A stretch of DNA of 64,000 nt from Manihot esculenta (lineage: Eukaryota > Streptophyta > Magnoliopsida > Malpighiales > Euphorbiaceae). A program made the position numbers and the translations under genes. The DNA lies in contig NC_035164.2 in the NCBI RefSeq assembly GCF_001659605.2, forward strand, positions 16,268,295-16,332,294, read 5' to 3'. The notes below the pieces were generated by a model. It was not told the origin of the DNA. It made no database searches and saw only the letters and a list, made by a program, of their open reading frames with translations. This document shows, piece by piece, positions 54,355 to 64,000 of this stretch (positions within the stretch are counted from its first letter, which is position 1; each line of letters begins with the position of its first letter).

Positions 54355-56492
54355 TGTAACGACCCGAAAATCGGACCGCTACCGGCGCTAGGATCCGGGT
54401 CGACTTAAGGCCGCCGGGACCCGTAGCAAGCCAAACATACATCCTGGAAACCTGTTTAATCCCATACATGATCAAGAAAATACATAAAAATTTAAAACCT
54501 TTCTTTCAAACATCCAACTCAACCTGAACATATACTGTACATAGTCATATTCATAATCCTGATCCCTCTGTGGGATCTCAACAATGCCTCAATGGCAATA
54601 CAACATGAGATGAGTTGGCTTCCATAACATTATAAAACATTTTGATCATGTAATAAAAGGGATACCTCAATACATAATGTCAAGCACAATATCTAATCCT
54701 CAATATCATTACACATAACATAACTATAATATACTGAAAACTCTTACATTACATCATAATACAACTGTCATGTCCACAAACTAACTATTACATACACTCT
54801 TCATATCTCTGGCTAACCTCCTGGTCTACCCTGTACCTGCACATCTGGGGTTAGGGGAGAGGGGTGAGCTACAAAGCCCAGTGAGCAGAATAGAGAAAAC
54901 ATATATTTAAAAATCTCATGCCATTATGTAATGCAACACATCACAACAAATCACATCTCGGATGGTATTGTCACCAATAGTCCTCTACATAGTCCAACTG
55001 TGCCGGGACGTAGAATGGGTACAACCGGTCTTTCCCTTATCATAACATATCATACAGTCCAACTGTGCCAGGGACGTAGAATGGGTACAACCTGGACTTC
55101 CATACCATATCATGCCATAACATCATCATATCGTATGAGGACTAAAGGATCATCCAATGACCAATCCACATCAACATCATAAATGCAATGCAACATATTC
55201 GTGAATACTAATGCAAGCAACCTACTATATCTCATGGCATTCATGATGCATGGATCATGCTCAAAATTCATATTTCATTTATTTTAAAACTTAAAGTTTA
55301 TTCCACTCACCTCTGGCTAGCTCTGACAAACTCTGTAGCAGCTGGCTCACTACTGGGGTCCTCGGTTCCTCGGGTCCGAACCTACACAGGTGGACTCCAA
55401 TGAGGGACCAAACATACATTAACGTAACTCTAACATACTCCCCAAAAACCCCCTAAAACATCATGAAATCATCATATGAAAACATGCAAGAAATGGCTGG
55501 ACAGGGCACTTTCGGCAGCACCTTCGGCGGCCGAAACTCCCAGACAGAGGCGAAACTCAAGCATGTTCGGCGGCACCTTCGGCGGCCGAAAGTCCCAGAC
55601 AGAGACGAAAGTCTCTTTTCGGGGGCAACTTCGACAGCCGAAAGGCCTGCCTCCCCAGCCATGTTCGGCAGCCGAAAGCTCCTTCGGCTGCCGAACCTGG
55701 TTTCTGCCAAAGGGCAGAAACTTGGCTCCCTTATGCATTTTTGCCTCCAAACTCACCAATCATGCATAAACTTGTTCTAAAACATGCATACATACCATAT
55801 ATCACACCTAGGGGTCTCAAACTATCAAATACCCCAACTACAACACTTCAAACACACAAAATCAACATACATTGTTCAAATCATCATCAAAACCCATAAA
55901 CTCAACTTAAAGCCTAACATGCATTTCTACCCCATAAAACAACTTAAAACTTACTTAAAACATATAAGGAGCTTAAGATCGGCTCTTACCTCTTGAAGAT
56001 CGAGAGGGAGACGACCTAAACTTGGAGATCCACAAAAATGAGCTCCTGAGTTCCCAAAGCTCCAAAACTTGTTTCAAAAGTTCAAAACCTTCAATGCAAG
56101 CTTAAAACTCAAGAAAATGGTGGGGATTTGAAGGAAGAACACTAGATTTGGGGAGAGGGAGGTCGGAAGCTAGCTGTGGCCGAAAATGGGAGAAAGCTCG
56201 CCCATTTCGGCTAAGTGCCCCTTTTATAGTGGCTGGCCAGACCACGTTCGGGGGCCGAACTTGCCTCCGCATGCATGCCATGTTCGGCGGCCGAACTTGA
56301 CTTTCGGCGGCCGAACCTGGGTCTTCCTCCAAAGACTTTTCATGCAAAAACTCATTTAAAAACATACTTAAAATTATTAAAAACATGAAAACATATCATA
56401 AAAACATACTTTTACCCTTCTAGAGGTTTCCGACATCCGGGATTCCACCGGACGGTAGGAATTCCGATACTGGAGTCTAGCCGGGTATTACA
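54355..56492 (-). mobile_element. Solo LTR of the TGTAATACCCGGC family, minus orientation
   Basis: Read on the minus strand: TGTAATACCCGGCTAG at 56492 to GGGTCGTTACA at 54355, 2,138 bp, with exact ATCTA duplicates at 54350-54354 and 56493-56497. It carries palindromes at about 55510-55700 and 56248-56320, a TATAAAAG box at 56221-56228 (minus strand) and two hairpin units (about 55000-55100). The several small ORFs here are LTR sequence read in different frames. Confidence 0.94.
56221..56228 (-). promoter_or_regulatory. TATA box of the minus-strand solo LTR
   Basis: Minus-strand TATAAAAG lies between the palindrome pair at 56248-56320 and the GGGCGAG/TTTCTCC stretch, in the family position. 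Confidence 0.68.
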
Positions 56493-56532
56493 ATCTAAGA
56501 CAAATAAAGTTTGAAATAATTACCAAGCCTGA

Positions 56533-57155
56533 TGTCACGGTTTCAGATTTTAGCAGTCGCCTGGAACTGTGCGGCACTTAACTTGAACACCTTCAAGCCA
56601 AGTCAGCCTTAAAAATCACCCGATACCCTGTGAACATGATTTTCCTTATTAGTCAAGGTTATATAAGCGAACACCAAAGCCAACAGGCAGCATTCTATCA
56701 GAAGACTCACAGTAGGCACAAAAGAAAATAATTGAACATGAGAGTTTATGAACAGACTACTTATTTTATTCCAGGGGCAAAATAGCAATTATACATTATT
56801 ATCGACGCTATTGTTATAATGATTCTCACCTCCCTTGTAGACAGAGGGGATGGTCTACAAGGAGTGAAGGCACTCTTGGGATCTCCGTAGGCCTACAATA
56901 GCCAACTGGGCCTAGCCCCAGCTGGTGGCCAACTAGTCACTCCCCCCTAAAGAGCCTTAGGAACAACTTGGCTTGTGATAGGAGGAGACATCAACATGTC
57001 TCATATGATACTCCCCCCAAAATAAATACATGGACAAATTGTCTCGACCCTTATCTTCCTAATAATTCCTACTAATTTATCCCATTATTGTTTCCTAGGA
57101 ACTCCAATGTTGGAAAATTACAGTTTTGGTCCCTGAAAACTCTATTACCCTGACA
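56533..57155 (-). repeat. Orphan LTR of another gypsy-like family
   Basis: Read on the minus strand it starts TGTCAGGGTAATAGAG at 57155 and ends AACCGTGACA at 56533, with inverted ends TGTCA/TGACA. It is preceded on that strand by GTTTAAGTGGGGGAG, a polypurine tract, and further up by a CGACGAGGATGTCGACC inverted repeat. It would therefore be the 3' LTR of an element reading leftwards. No matching second LTR is found in the window. Confidence 0.7.
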
Positions 57156-59798
57156 CTCCCCCACTTAAACGGTCGACATCCTCGTCGACTGAGTTTGTTA
57201 GGGTTCTTCAATCTTCGAGTTTGACGCTCTTAGGCTTGCTCGCAGTGGGATCTGATCCCAGTCCTGGTTGATTAAATTGTTGGACAGCCTTACTCCTTTT
57301 GTATGAAATCATTCAGTTCTTGATATCTCTGTGAACTGCTAGTTCTTTATGATGATGAAACTATGAAAGCTCTATCTTCTGGTGGTAAATGTTCTGCCCT
57401 TGATTTCTTAGTCTACTGCAAATGGTGTGAGAAATGATTACTTTACTCCTCTGCACGAACTTATTGCTTGAACTCATTGATCACTGATTCTTTTCTCCTA
57501 AACATGTCTCGCCATTATTTGTCTTTAATTATCGACCTACTCTTCGCCTCAAAAGCACGACCCCATCGTGCAACAAATCTATCAATATGCATACACTCAT
57601 ACCACACAACATCGTGATTAACCTATAATAGTCGCATAAGAAAGATTAGTACTAACCACGTCAGATTTAAATACGAATTAGTATAGCAAGTTATCTAGAA
57701 TACAATCCCTTACAAATCAACAGGTGTGCCAACAGCACTTGGCCACTAGGACTTGAACTGCCTTTACCCATCCCTTTGACATAACACCACGTTATTCCAC
57801 TTGTAGCGAAGCTCGGCGAATACTCCTAATAAATCGGTGTCCCCATTGTCAAAATAGTTTGCTCAACACTCTCTTTCTCTTTTGTACGTCTTACGGTCCT
57901 CCCCTTCATAAGCTCTGGTATTATGCTCACTTTATCTCCTTTTTCTCTCCCTAAGAATGTAGTTTATGCAAATGCTTACAAAATGACACACATTACACAC
58001 CAAATAACCACGACCACTGAAAAGTGCCCTTTTCTTGTTGAACCCTATGAGCCGCAGAAATCTACTCAAAACAACTATTAAGATTGACTATACATGAAGC
58101 AATTAATATCATCACTATGATTCGACACTAAGAAATTACTGGAAGATACTTTCTTTATTATACCGCTTTCATCATAGCTCCCAACATCAACTTGCCCCCC
58201 CAACTTGCCTCAAGCAACCTGTGCTTCTCGACCTATCTCGGTCCTCCTCCACGTTGATCCACTTGTGAGAACTTTTATTTGGCCATGAGGTCTCTTTCCT
58301 GCTCAACAACAAAGGTAGGACTAAATTTGTCCTTTTAATTACACATTATTTTCCAATCTCTTTTAAGAAAGCTATAGCCTATATGTTCACAATATCTGTT
58401 AGCACCAACTTGTCAAGTCCCACATTACGAGGAACCTGACTCAATAATACACAAAATATCTCAGAATAAATGAATAACTAAATAAAGTAAGATAAAGAAT
58501 GACATCAGGAGACACACAAAAAAAAATATTATACTCATATGATGTGAGTGGGTTTCCTCTCGTTAAATTCCCTTCTCTCGTACTGAATTATCATTAAGGA
58601 TCTCCATCTCCCATCATTGCCTTAAGCCCCTCCTTTGACTAATTCAATGGTCCTCACTTTTGTCAGTTTTCGCTTATACACCTTCTTTTTGTCGTAGGAT
58701 GAGTGAATTATTTGTTTTCACAACACTGTTGCTCCCAACAGCATTTGATACAACTCTTGCCCAATGTTACCCTATATTCCTCTTGGTTGTCCTATCAAAA
58801 CATTTACTTAACTCAAAGAGAATGAACATGTGCTCGGCAATCATAGTTGGTTGGCACGTATTAAACATTGTTTCCTGCTCTTGTAATTGTTATTTTCTTT
58901 TTTTTTTATCCCCTCTGGACCCCATCCATTCCACTCTTTGACTCATTTTTATCATTGTGAAACTTAGTCTTGGTTTCCTTTTCCCATTTTTATTTCTTTT
59001 TAGGGTACACCTTTCCTATTTTGATGCTCGTTTTCTGTATTCTTGTAAAGGATATGTTTTGAGAGATGAGGCAACTACCACCTTTGATCTATTACCATCT
59101 CATCCCTACCAGTGTTTCATATGGATCTCTAAAAACTTTTCCTTCTGCACTAACCATGCTGCACTACATAGCAAGAGTTATAGGAGTAATAGCTTGCTCA
59201 CTAGTTACACACCAGGATAAAGTAATTCATAAAAGAATATCAAAACAGTTGATAACCATTGTACTCATTTCCCGTAATTACCACATTTATTTTTTTTTCA
59301 CTTGCGCACAGATAGACAATACTTCATCGGATGCTACTTTTTGTTGAGTTTACTCTTGCACCCCCTCGTACTGGATAGCCACTAGTTTCTTCTTCATTAC
59401 TCTCGATTACCTCTCCTTTATCAAGGAATAATTATTGGTCAAAACAGAAATAACTTGTGTCGTTTTGGGAGACGCCACATCTATTAACGTCTCGGGTTCA
59501 CTACAAGGAGAAATTGTGAAGTTCATCTTGATTTTCGATGTCCTTGATTAAGCGAGTTTGTTAAAGGACATGCTCACTTTAATCCCAGCACTCAAGTTTT
59601 CTGCTTTATCTTTATTTCCTCATATCATCCACTTCAGTTTTAGTTCTAATTCTAATAATTATGGAAATAGTCCACGAATCTTGTATCTGTGCCCGCTTTG
59701 TAGCATCAACTCTAATACACCTGACATTGGGCAATGATATGTTGTTTTATACTAGCTCTGATTCTCATTTCTTCTCTTAGAGTCCTCAAGGAGACTTT
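57156..59798 (-). other. Long gene-less interior upstream of the orphan LTR
   Basis: After the PPT (57156-57170) I find no gag or pol homology on either strand. Small ORFs at 58660-59347 are hydrophobic, T/C-rich and show no family features. It is either the non-coding interior of a large retrotransposon derivative or unrelated intergenic DNA. It is cut on the right by a family LTR at 59799. Confidence 0.45.
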
Positions 59799-60180
59799 TG
59801 TAATACCCAGCTAGACTCCAGTATCGGAATTCCTACCGTCCGGTGAGATCTCGGATGTCAGAACCCTCTAAAAGGGTAAAATCATGTTTTTATAAAATGG
59901 TTTTATGTATTTTATGGTTTTTATGAAGAAAGAAATTGAGTTAAAGTTTTAAAGAAAATAAAGAAAGAGAATGAAGGAAGGGCCCAGGTTCGGCCGCCGA
60001 ACCTCATGTTCGGCCGCCGAACATGGGATGCATGCGAAGGCACGTTAGGCCCCCGAAAGTGGCCTGGCTAGCCACCTATAAAGGGGTCCCATGTCCGAAA
60101 TGGGCGAGTTTTCTCTCCCCATTTCCGGCCAAGGTGAGTCTCCGTCCTCCCTTGTAGATCTTGTGTTCTTCCTTCAAGTC
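59799..60180 (+). repeat. 5' portion of a TGTAATACCCGGC-family LTR
   Basis: TGTAATACCCAGCTAG to the leader-like CCTTCAAGTC. It has a palindrome pair (about 59987-60020) and a TATAAAGG box at 60077-60084. It breaks at 60180 because another family member begins at 60181; the remainder should lie right of the window. A 5-bp AAGTC duplicate would be expected at that far side. Confidence 0.85.
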
Positions 60181-60295
60181 TGTAATACCCGGCTAGATCA
60201 GACATCGGAATTCCTACCGTCCGGTGGAATTCGAGGATATCAGAAGTGTCTGGAAGGGTAAGATAAAGTTTTCTAAAATGTTTTAGTGATGGCTC

Positions 60296-60674
60296 GAGTA
60301 TGGGGTTTAGTGATGGCTCGAGTTCTGATTGGGATAATCCTAGATGTATGAGGTGCGGTAGGAGGCACAAGGGAGTCTGTCTAGTAGGGACAACAGCATG
60401 TTTTAGGTGCGGACAGGAGGGACACATAGCATGTGAGTGTTCCACCGCGACTTTACTACCACAGTCCCAGCAGACAGCCTCAGACAGAGTGGCTCAGCCA
60501 GGAACTCTAGCCATGGCGCTGGGCAGCGGCAGAGGGAACGAGATCACTCCTTCTTCCACAGGTTCCCCAGGTGAAGGTCCATCAGTACCAGCACGGATCT
60601 TCGCTTCGACGCAGCAGGAGGCTCACACATCGGACATGGCGGTGACAGGTACTTTTCACTTCCATATGTTTTGA
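60296..60674 (+). pseudogene. Gag zinc-knuckle/protease N-terminal fragment
   Basis: An open frame of about 124 residues starting in a Ser/Gly-rich linker (GFSDGSSSDWDN). It continues through CMRCGRRHKGVC, then the intact CCHC knuckle [14 protein letters not shown], and into the pre-protease linker (VPARIFASTQQEAHTSDM). It aligns to element 1 around residues 180-290. The downstream protease has many stops, so this is a remnant although this piece is open. Confidence 0.82.
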
Positions 60675-61260
60675 TGTGTCTGCTATTAGAGACTCTGATG
60701 TTTCACTTGCTTTAGTGCCTTGAGAGCCATAGAGAGTAGGGGTTTGATAGCTTCTGGGATTAGAATGTCCTCTTTGGGTCAATAGGCCCCAATGTGATCC
60801 ATCAGCGGCAGAGTCAGTCTGCCAGGTGAGTTCAGTGCTAGTTGTGAGTAGGTGCCTTCCAGCTGACCTAGTAGTTCTAGAGTGATTGTTTGACGTCATT
60901 CTAGGGGTGGATGGGCTAGCTAATCATAGTATTGCTGTAGATAGCAGAGACAGAGTAGTCAGGCTTAGAGATCAGGGTGGATCACAAGTAGTTTGTTAAG
61001 GGGACAGTGTAGAGATGCCTGGAATTTGATATCAACCCTAGAGACTCTTAAACTGTTTAGGAGAGGTTATCAGAGGTTTCTTGCTTGTGTCAGAGAGCAT
61101 AGCAGGTAGTCAGATCAGGAGGGGAACCAGTTTGAGTGCCCACAGCCAGAAAAAAGTTTAGATATTGTTTCAAACAAGCCGTCAGGTTTCCCACCTGCTA
61201 AGAGAATGAACTGGGATATAGGAATGGTGTCTCGACCCAGAACCATTCCTAGTCTTCTCT
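60675..61260 (+). pseudogene. Decayed protease region, first copy
   Basis: Broken in all frames, but it follows element 1 protease DNA: a Pro/Ser-rich start, GCCTTGAGAGCCATAGAGAG, CCAGCTGACCTAGTAGTTCTAGA, GACGTCATTCTAGGGGTGGATGG and a linker near 61225. The active-site motif is lost. Confidence 0.7.
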
Positions 61261-61530
61261 GCAGGGTGGCACCAGTAAAGTGAGAAAGATAGTGAAAGCC
61301 AAACGAGTAAGTAACTAGAGTGAGTAAGCCAGGAAAGAGCTCGAGAGTGTTGTTATGAGATGCTATAACTCTACAGAGGAAGAAGAGAATAGAGAGAAAG
61401 TAAAAGAGAATATTTAGAATAAGAGAAAGAGAAAAGAAGAAAGACTACGCTTAGAAAGAGGATAGAACGAGCCTGGGAATAGGGGGTAGTTGAGGCAGAG
61501 AAAAAGGGTCAGTCTTTTCTTCAGTAAATT
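61261..61530 (+). repeat. Purine-rich (GA) tract
   Basis: A strongly A/G-biased stretch, with AGAGAAAG/GAAGAAGAG-like runs from about 61370 to 61500, between the two decayed protease copies. No coding homology. Confidence 0.7.
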
Positions 61531-62260
61531 CTTGAGGGAAGTTCCGTAAGCTTTAGCTTGGATCTTTACCCTGACTCAGTAGTAGGCTCTCACATCGAAC
61601 ATGGTGACGTCAGGTACGTTCACTTGTGTGTTTGGATGTGTATGCTATTTGTTTGGAACCCGAGTATTTCGCTTTCCTTGTTGCTTAGTGAGCCATTGAT
61701 AGAGTGGGTTTGATGACTTCTGGGCTTAGAGTGCTTTCCTTGGGTCAGTGGACCTAAGTGCTATCCATCTGAGGTAGAGTCAGTCTGTCAGTTCAGTTTA
61801 GAGTTTGTTAAGAGTAGATGCAATCCAGCTGACCTTATGGTTCTAGAGTTGACTGGTGATGTCAATCTAGGGCGGATTGGCTAACTACTCATAGTACTAC
61901 CTGTGTCTGCAGCGACAAGGTAGGAGAGTTCAGAATTCAGAGGCTAAGATGGATCAGAGTTAGTCCTTAGGGGGACAGTATAGGGGTACCTAGAAGTTAA
62001 TGTCGGCCCATGAGGCTCATCGTTTACGCAGGAAAGGTTGTCAGAGGGTTCTAGCTCTTGTGAGCGAGTTTAGTAGTCAGGTAAGGAAATCAGCCTCAGT
62101 GCCCGTTGCTAGTGAGTTCAAGATGTTTTTCCCAGACGAGCTGTCAGGTTTACCATCTGTCAAGGAGTCAGAGTTTGGAATAGGAGTGGTGTCTGGACGC
62201 GAAACCATTTCTTTCCTGCTACCTTATAGGATGGCACCTGCAGAGAGAGAATAGTCAGAG
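61531..62260 (+). pseudogene. Decayed protease region, second copy
   Basis: It again follows the protease DNA of element 1 (GATCTTTACCCTGACTCAG, GGATGTGTATGCT, GGGTCAGTGGACCTAAGTG, CCAGCTGACCTTATGGTTCT), then the PR-RT linker with an open 84-residue piece (62000-62254: RRKGCQRVLALVSEFSSQVR, LPYRMAPAE). It duplicates the content of 60600-61260 about 990 bp further on. Many stops and indels. Confidence 0.72.
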
Positions 62261-63046
62261 TAAGATAGAGAAGCGTGGTAGATAAAGGTTATATCTGACC
62301 TAGTACCTCCCCTGGCATGTTCCAGTGTCAGTGTGAGAAACGAAGGATGAAACCTTGAGATTTTGTAACGACTGTGAGCAGTTCAACAAAATCACTACCA
62401 AGGACAGGTGTTCCCATACAGTCTGAAATCTGAGTGCTAGCTATTGAATAGTCTAATGTAGTTAGAAAGGGATCAAAAGAAAAGAAGCCAGTATAGTAAA
62501 GAAGAAGAAAAGCGGGCAAGGACCAGAGTGCGCAGCAAAAGCGTAGACTAGTTCAACATACAGAGAAGCATGCCCATTATCTACTAAGTGGTGTAAATGT
62601 TAAGAGAACACGGCATAAAGGCCAAGTTCTGTAATCTGAGTTCGATTTTGGGGCATGTTTGTGTGACTCGTGATGTATCACCATACGCATTCTAAAGTAA
62701 GTAGAGAGAGAGCAAGCTATAGGCAAGGCATCTAGCATTTCCTTAGAGTTATTGCTCCTCTGACCGGGTTGAGTAGAGATAAGCAAAGGTGAGTATAACC
62801 AGAGTAATGTGCATAGAGCTAAGAAAGTTAAAGAGAAATGAAAGTCAGTGGGTAGATAACAGCGTCACGTTAATTGTGTACAGGCAGGAGTAGTGTGGAC
62901 ACAGATGAAATAGTTAAGAGTCAGCAGAGTCAGGAAGTATAGCCAACCCGGGAGTTTTACTCCAGTAATATCTGTGTCTCTTCTTAGAGACAAGTATTAG
63001 GCTTTCCTTCATTGCTTATTTGCATATGTGTTTGTTGTGTGAACAT
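62261..63046 (+). other. Gene-less remainder of the derivative's interior
   Basis: A short RT-like trace (GTACCTCCCCTGGCATGTTCCAG, CTGTGAGCAGTTCAACAAAATCACTACCAAG) appears near 62300-62400, then sequence with no recognisable coding to 63046. RT, RNase H and integrase are otherwise absent. Confidence 0.55.
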
Positions 63047-63078
63047 TCGAGGATGAATGTTCTTAAAGGGGGGAAGAA
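63047..63078 (+). other. Hairpin and polypurine tract before the right-hand LTR
   Basis: The inverted repeat GAACATTCGAGGATGAATGTTC is followed by TTAAAGGGGGGAAGAA, with the LTR starting at 63079. It is the third instance of this arrangement in the window. Confidence 0.85.
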
Positions 63079-64000
63079 TGTAATACCCGGCTAGATCAGA
63101 CATCGGAATTCCTACCGTCCGGTGGAATTCGAGGATATCAGAAGTGTCTGGAAGGGTAAGAGAAAGATTTCTAAAATGTTTTTTTTATTAAGTGTTTTAA
63201 AGGTTTAGAATGGAAAAGGATTGAGTTTTGAAGAGAAAAGGCCAAGGAGGCATTTTGCCATGTTCGGCCGCCGAAGGTAAAGTTCGGCTGCCGAAAGTGC
63301 CCTAGATTCGGCCCCCGAAAGCAATGTTCGGCCGCCGAACGTTGCATGGTTTTGCATGCAGTTTCGGCTGCCGAAGCTGAGGCGGTTGTTCATCTATATA
63401 GGGCACCGAGTCCAGAAACAGAGAGGAGGTTCGTCTCTCCTTCTGGCCTAGGTGAGTTCTTGATCTCCTTGGTTTGTTTTCATGGTCTTTCTTTAAATCT
63501 GTCAAAGTGAAACAAGTTTTAAGTAAGTTTTATGTGTTTTTGAAGTGTTTGAAAGCTTGGAGACGTTTGGAGCTTGAATCTCCATATCTTTGAGTTTGGA
63601 TCACACCAGCCTTTGTTCTTCAAGAGGTAAGTGGAGATCCTTGGTGTTTATACTGTTTTCTATGAGTTTTATGAAGGGAAGGGGAGTTAATACTTGAGTT
63701 TGCATGAGTTGTGCCTATTAGGGTTTATGGACCCTTTGTGCTTTATGTTTGTTTGTTGAGCTTGTTTGTTGGAGTTTAAGGGGTTTTAAGCTCCTATATG
63801 CTTGTTGTAGGAGTTAGGACGGAGTTAGAGAGGTTAAGTTCATGTTGTGACGGCTTGGAAGGTGTGGGAGGCGTGTTTATGCACAAAGCTGAGTTCTGGA
63901 TGAACTCAGGTTCGGCAGCCGAAGAAAGATTCGGCCGCCGAACATGCCAGACTTTCGTCTCTGGAGGAGACATTCGGCCACCGAAGGTGCTGCCGAAGGT
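63079..64000 (+). repeat. LTR of the TGTAATACCCGGC family, cut by the window end
   Basis: TGTAATACCCGGCTAGATCAG onward. It has palindromes at about 63263-63380 and 63909-63990 and a TATATAGG box at 63395-63402, followed by the conserved leader with CAAGAGGTAAG. About 1.2 kb more should lie beyond the window. Confidence 0.9.
63395..63402 (+). promoter_or_regulatory. TATA-like box of the right-hand LTR
   Basis: TATATAGG lies at the family position after the first palindrome cluster. It replaces the TATAAAAG of other members. Confidence 0.55.

Larger units (their letters stand above)
60181..64000 (+). mobile_element. Deletion derivative of the Tekay-like family, running off the right edge
   Basis: The start is TGTAATACCCGGCTAGATCAG, identical to the LTR start at 63079 for about 90 bp. 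After about 105 bp the 5' LTR is replaced by gag zinc-knuckle coding, so most of the LTR, the PBS and the gag N-terminus are gone. Degenerate protease-like sequence follows to about 63000, then hairpin, PPT and the 3' LTR from 63079 to the window end. It cannot have copied itself in this form. Confidence 0.85.

Noticed and set aside
58660..59347. Overlapping 87-93-aa ORFs that look membrane-like
   Set aside because: T/C-rich low-complexity DNA yields Phe/Leu/Ser-rich peptides. No conserved motif, no splice structure and overlapping frames.

Overview
This window is repeat-dense DNA from a plant nuclear genome, with no intact host gene. The evidence is Ty3/gypsy chromoviruses of the Tekay/Del type, Athila-type gypsy elements primed by tRNA-Asp, a Tnt1-like copia remnant, a CACTA transposon carrying plant gene exons, and a plant-type 5S rRNA retropseudogene. 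From memory the LTR family beginning TGTAATACCCGGCTAG resembles repeats of Euphorbiaceae such as cassava. That is a tentative inference that a database search would settle.

The left two thirds (1-47525) is a nest at least five levels deep. The oldest layer is a decayed Tekay-like pol plus 3' LTR (43953-47525). An Athila-type element lacking integrase (Athila-2, 38281-43952) sits in its RT region. Inside the start of the Athila-2 RT sits a second Athila-type element lacking RT-RNase H (Athila-1, 31416-38280). Inside the left LTR of Athila-1 sits a minus-strand Tekay-like element (element M, left of window to 31415). Element M was then hit by a complete young gypsy element (element 1, 6-9592, TSD AGTAT), three solo LTRs of the same family (9699-11526, 14004-16189, 19988-22064), a 5.2-kb CACTA transposon (23881-29099, TSD ATA) and an Athila solo LTR (29370-31136). 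An inverted Athila solo LTR (41706-43615, TSD ATAAC) interrupts the Athila-2 LTR. Most boundaries are fixed by target-site duplications, and several by an uninterrupted sister LTR that shows the empty site.

The most gene-like material is inside the CACTA element. On its minus strand, in one orientation, lie exon 1 of a carboxylesterase (CXE11-like), a 79-bp exon-like segment I cannot name, three consecutive exons of the NHL domain of SUPPRESSOR OF QUENCHING 1, and the last two exons of an exportin-7-like gene with its natural stop. Splice signals are largely retained, but the reading frames do not join.

The right part (47526-64000) is an older mosaic. It holds a truncated LTR, a minus-strand copia remnant (gag to RNase H, about 52800-48650) with a TRIM-like mini-retrotransposon in its gag and a 405-bp tandem duplication, and a 5S rRNA retropseudogene with poly(A) and a 19-bp TSD. 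After these come a solo LTR (54355-56492, TSD ATCTA), an orphan LTR with a long non-coding interior (56533-59798), and a deletion derivative of the Tekay-like family (60181 to beyond the right edge).

Element 1 is the only near-complete coding retrotransposon: PBS, gag, protease, RT, RNase H, integrase, chromodomain-like tail, PPT, and LTRs that differ at only about nine places. Its gag nevertheless contains a +1 frame offset at exactly the place where the older element M also has one.
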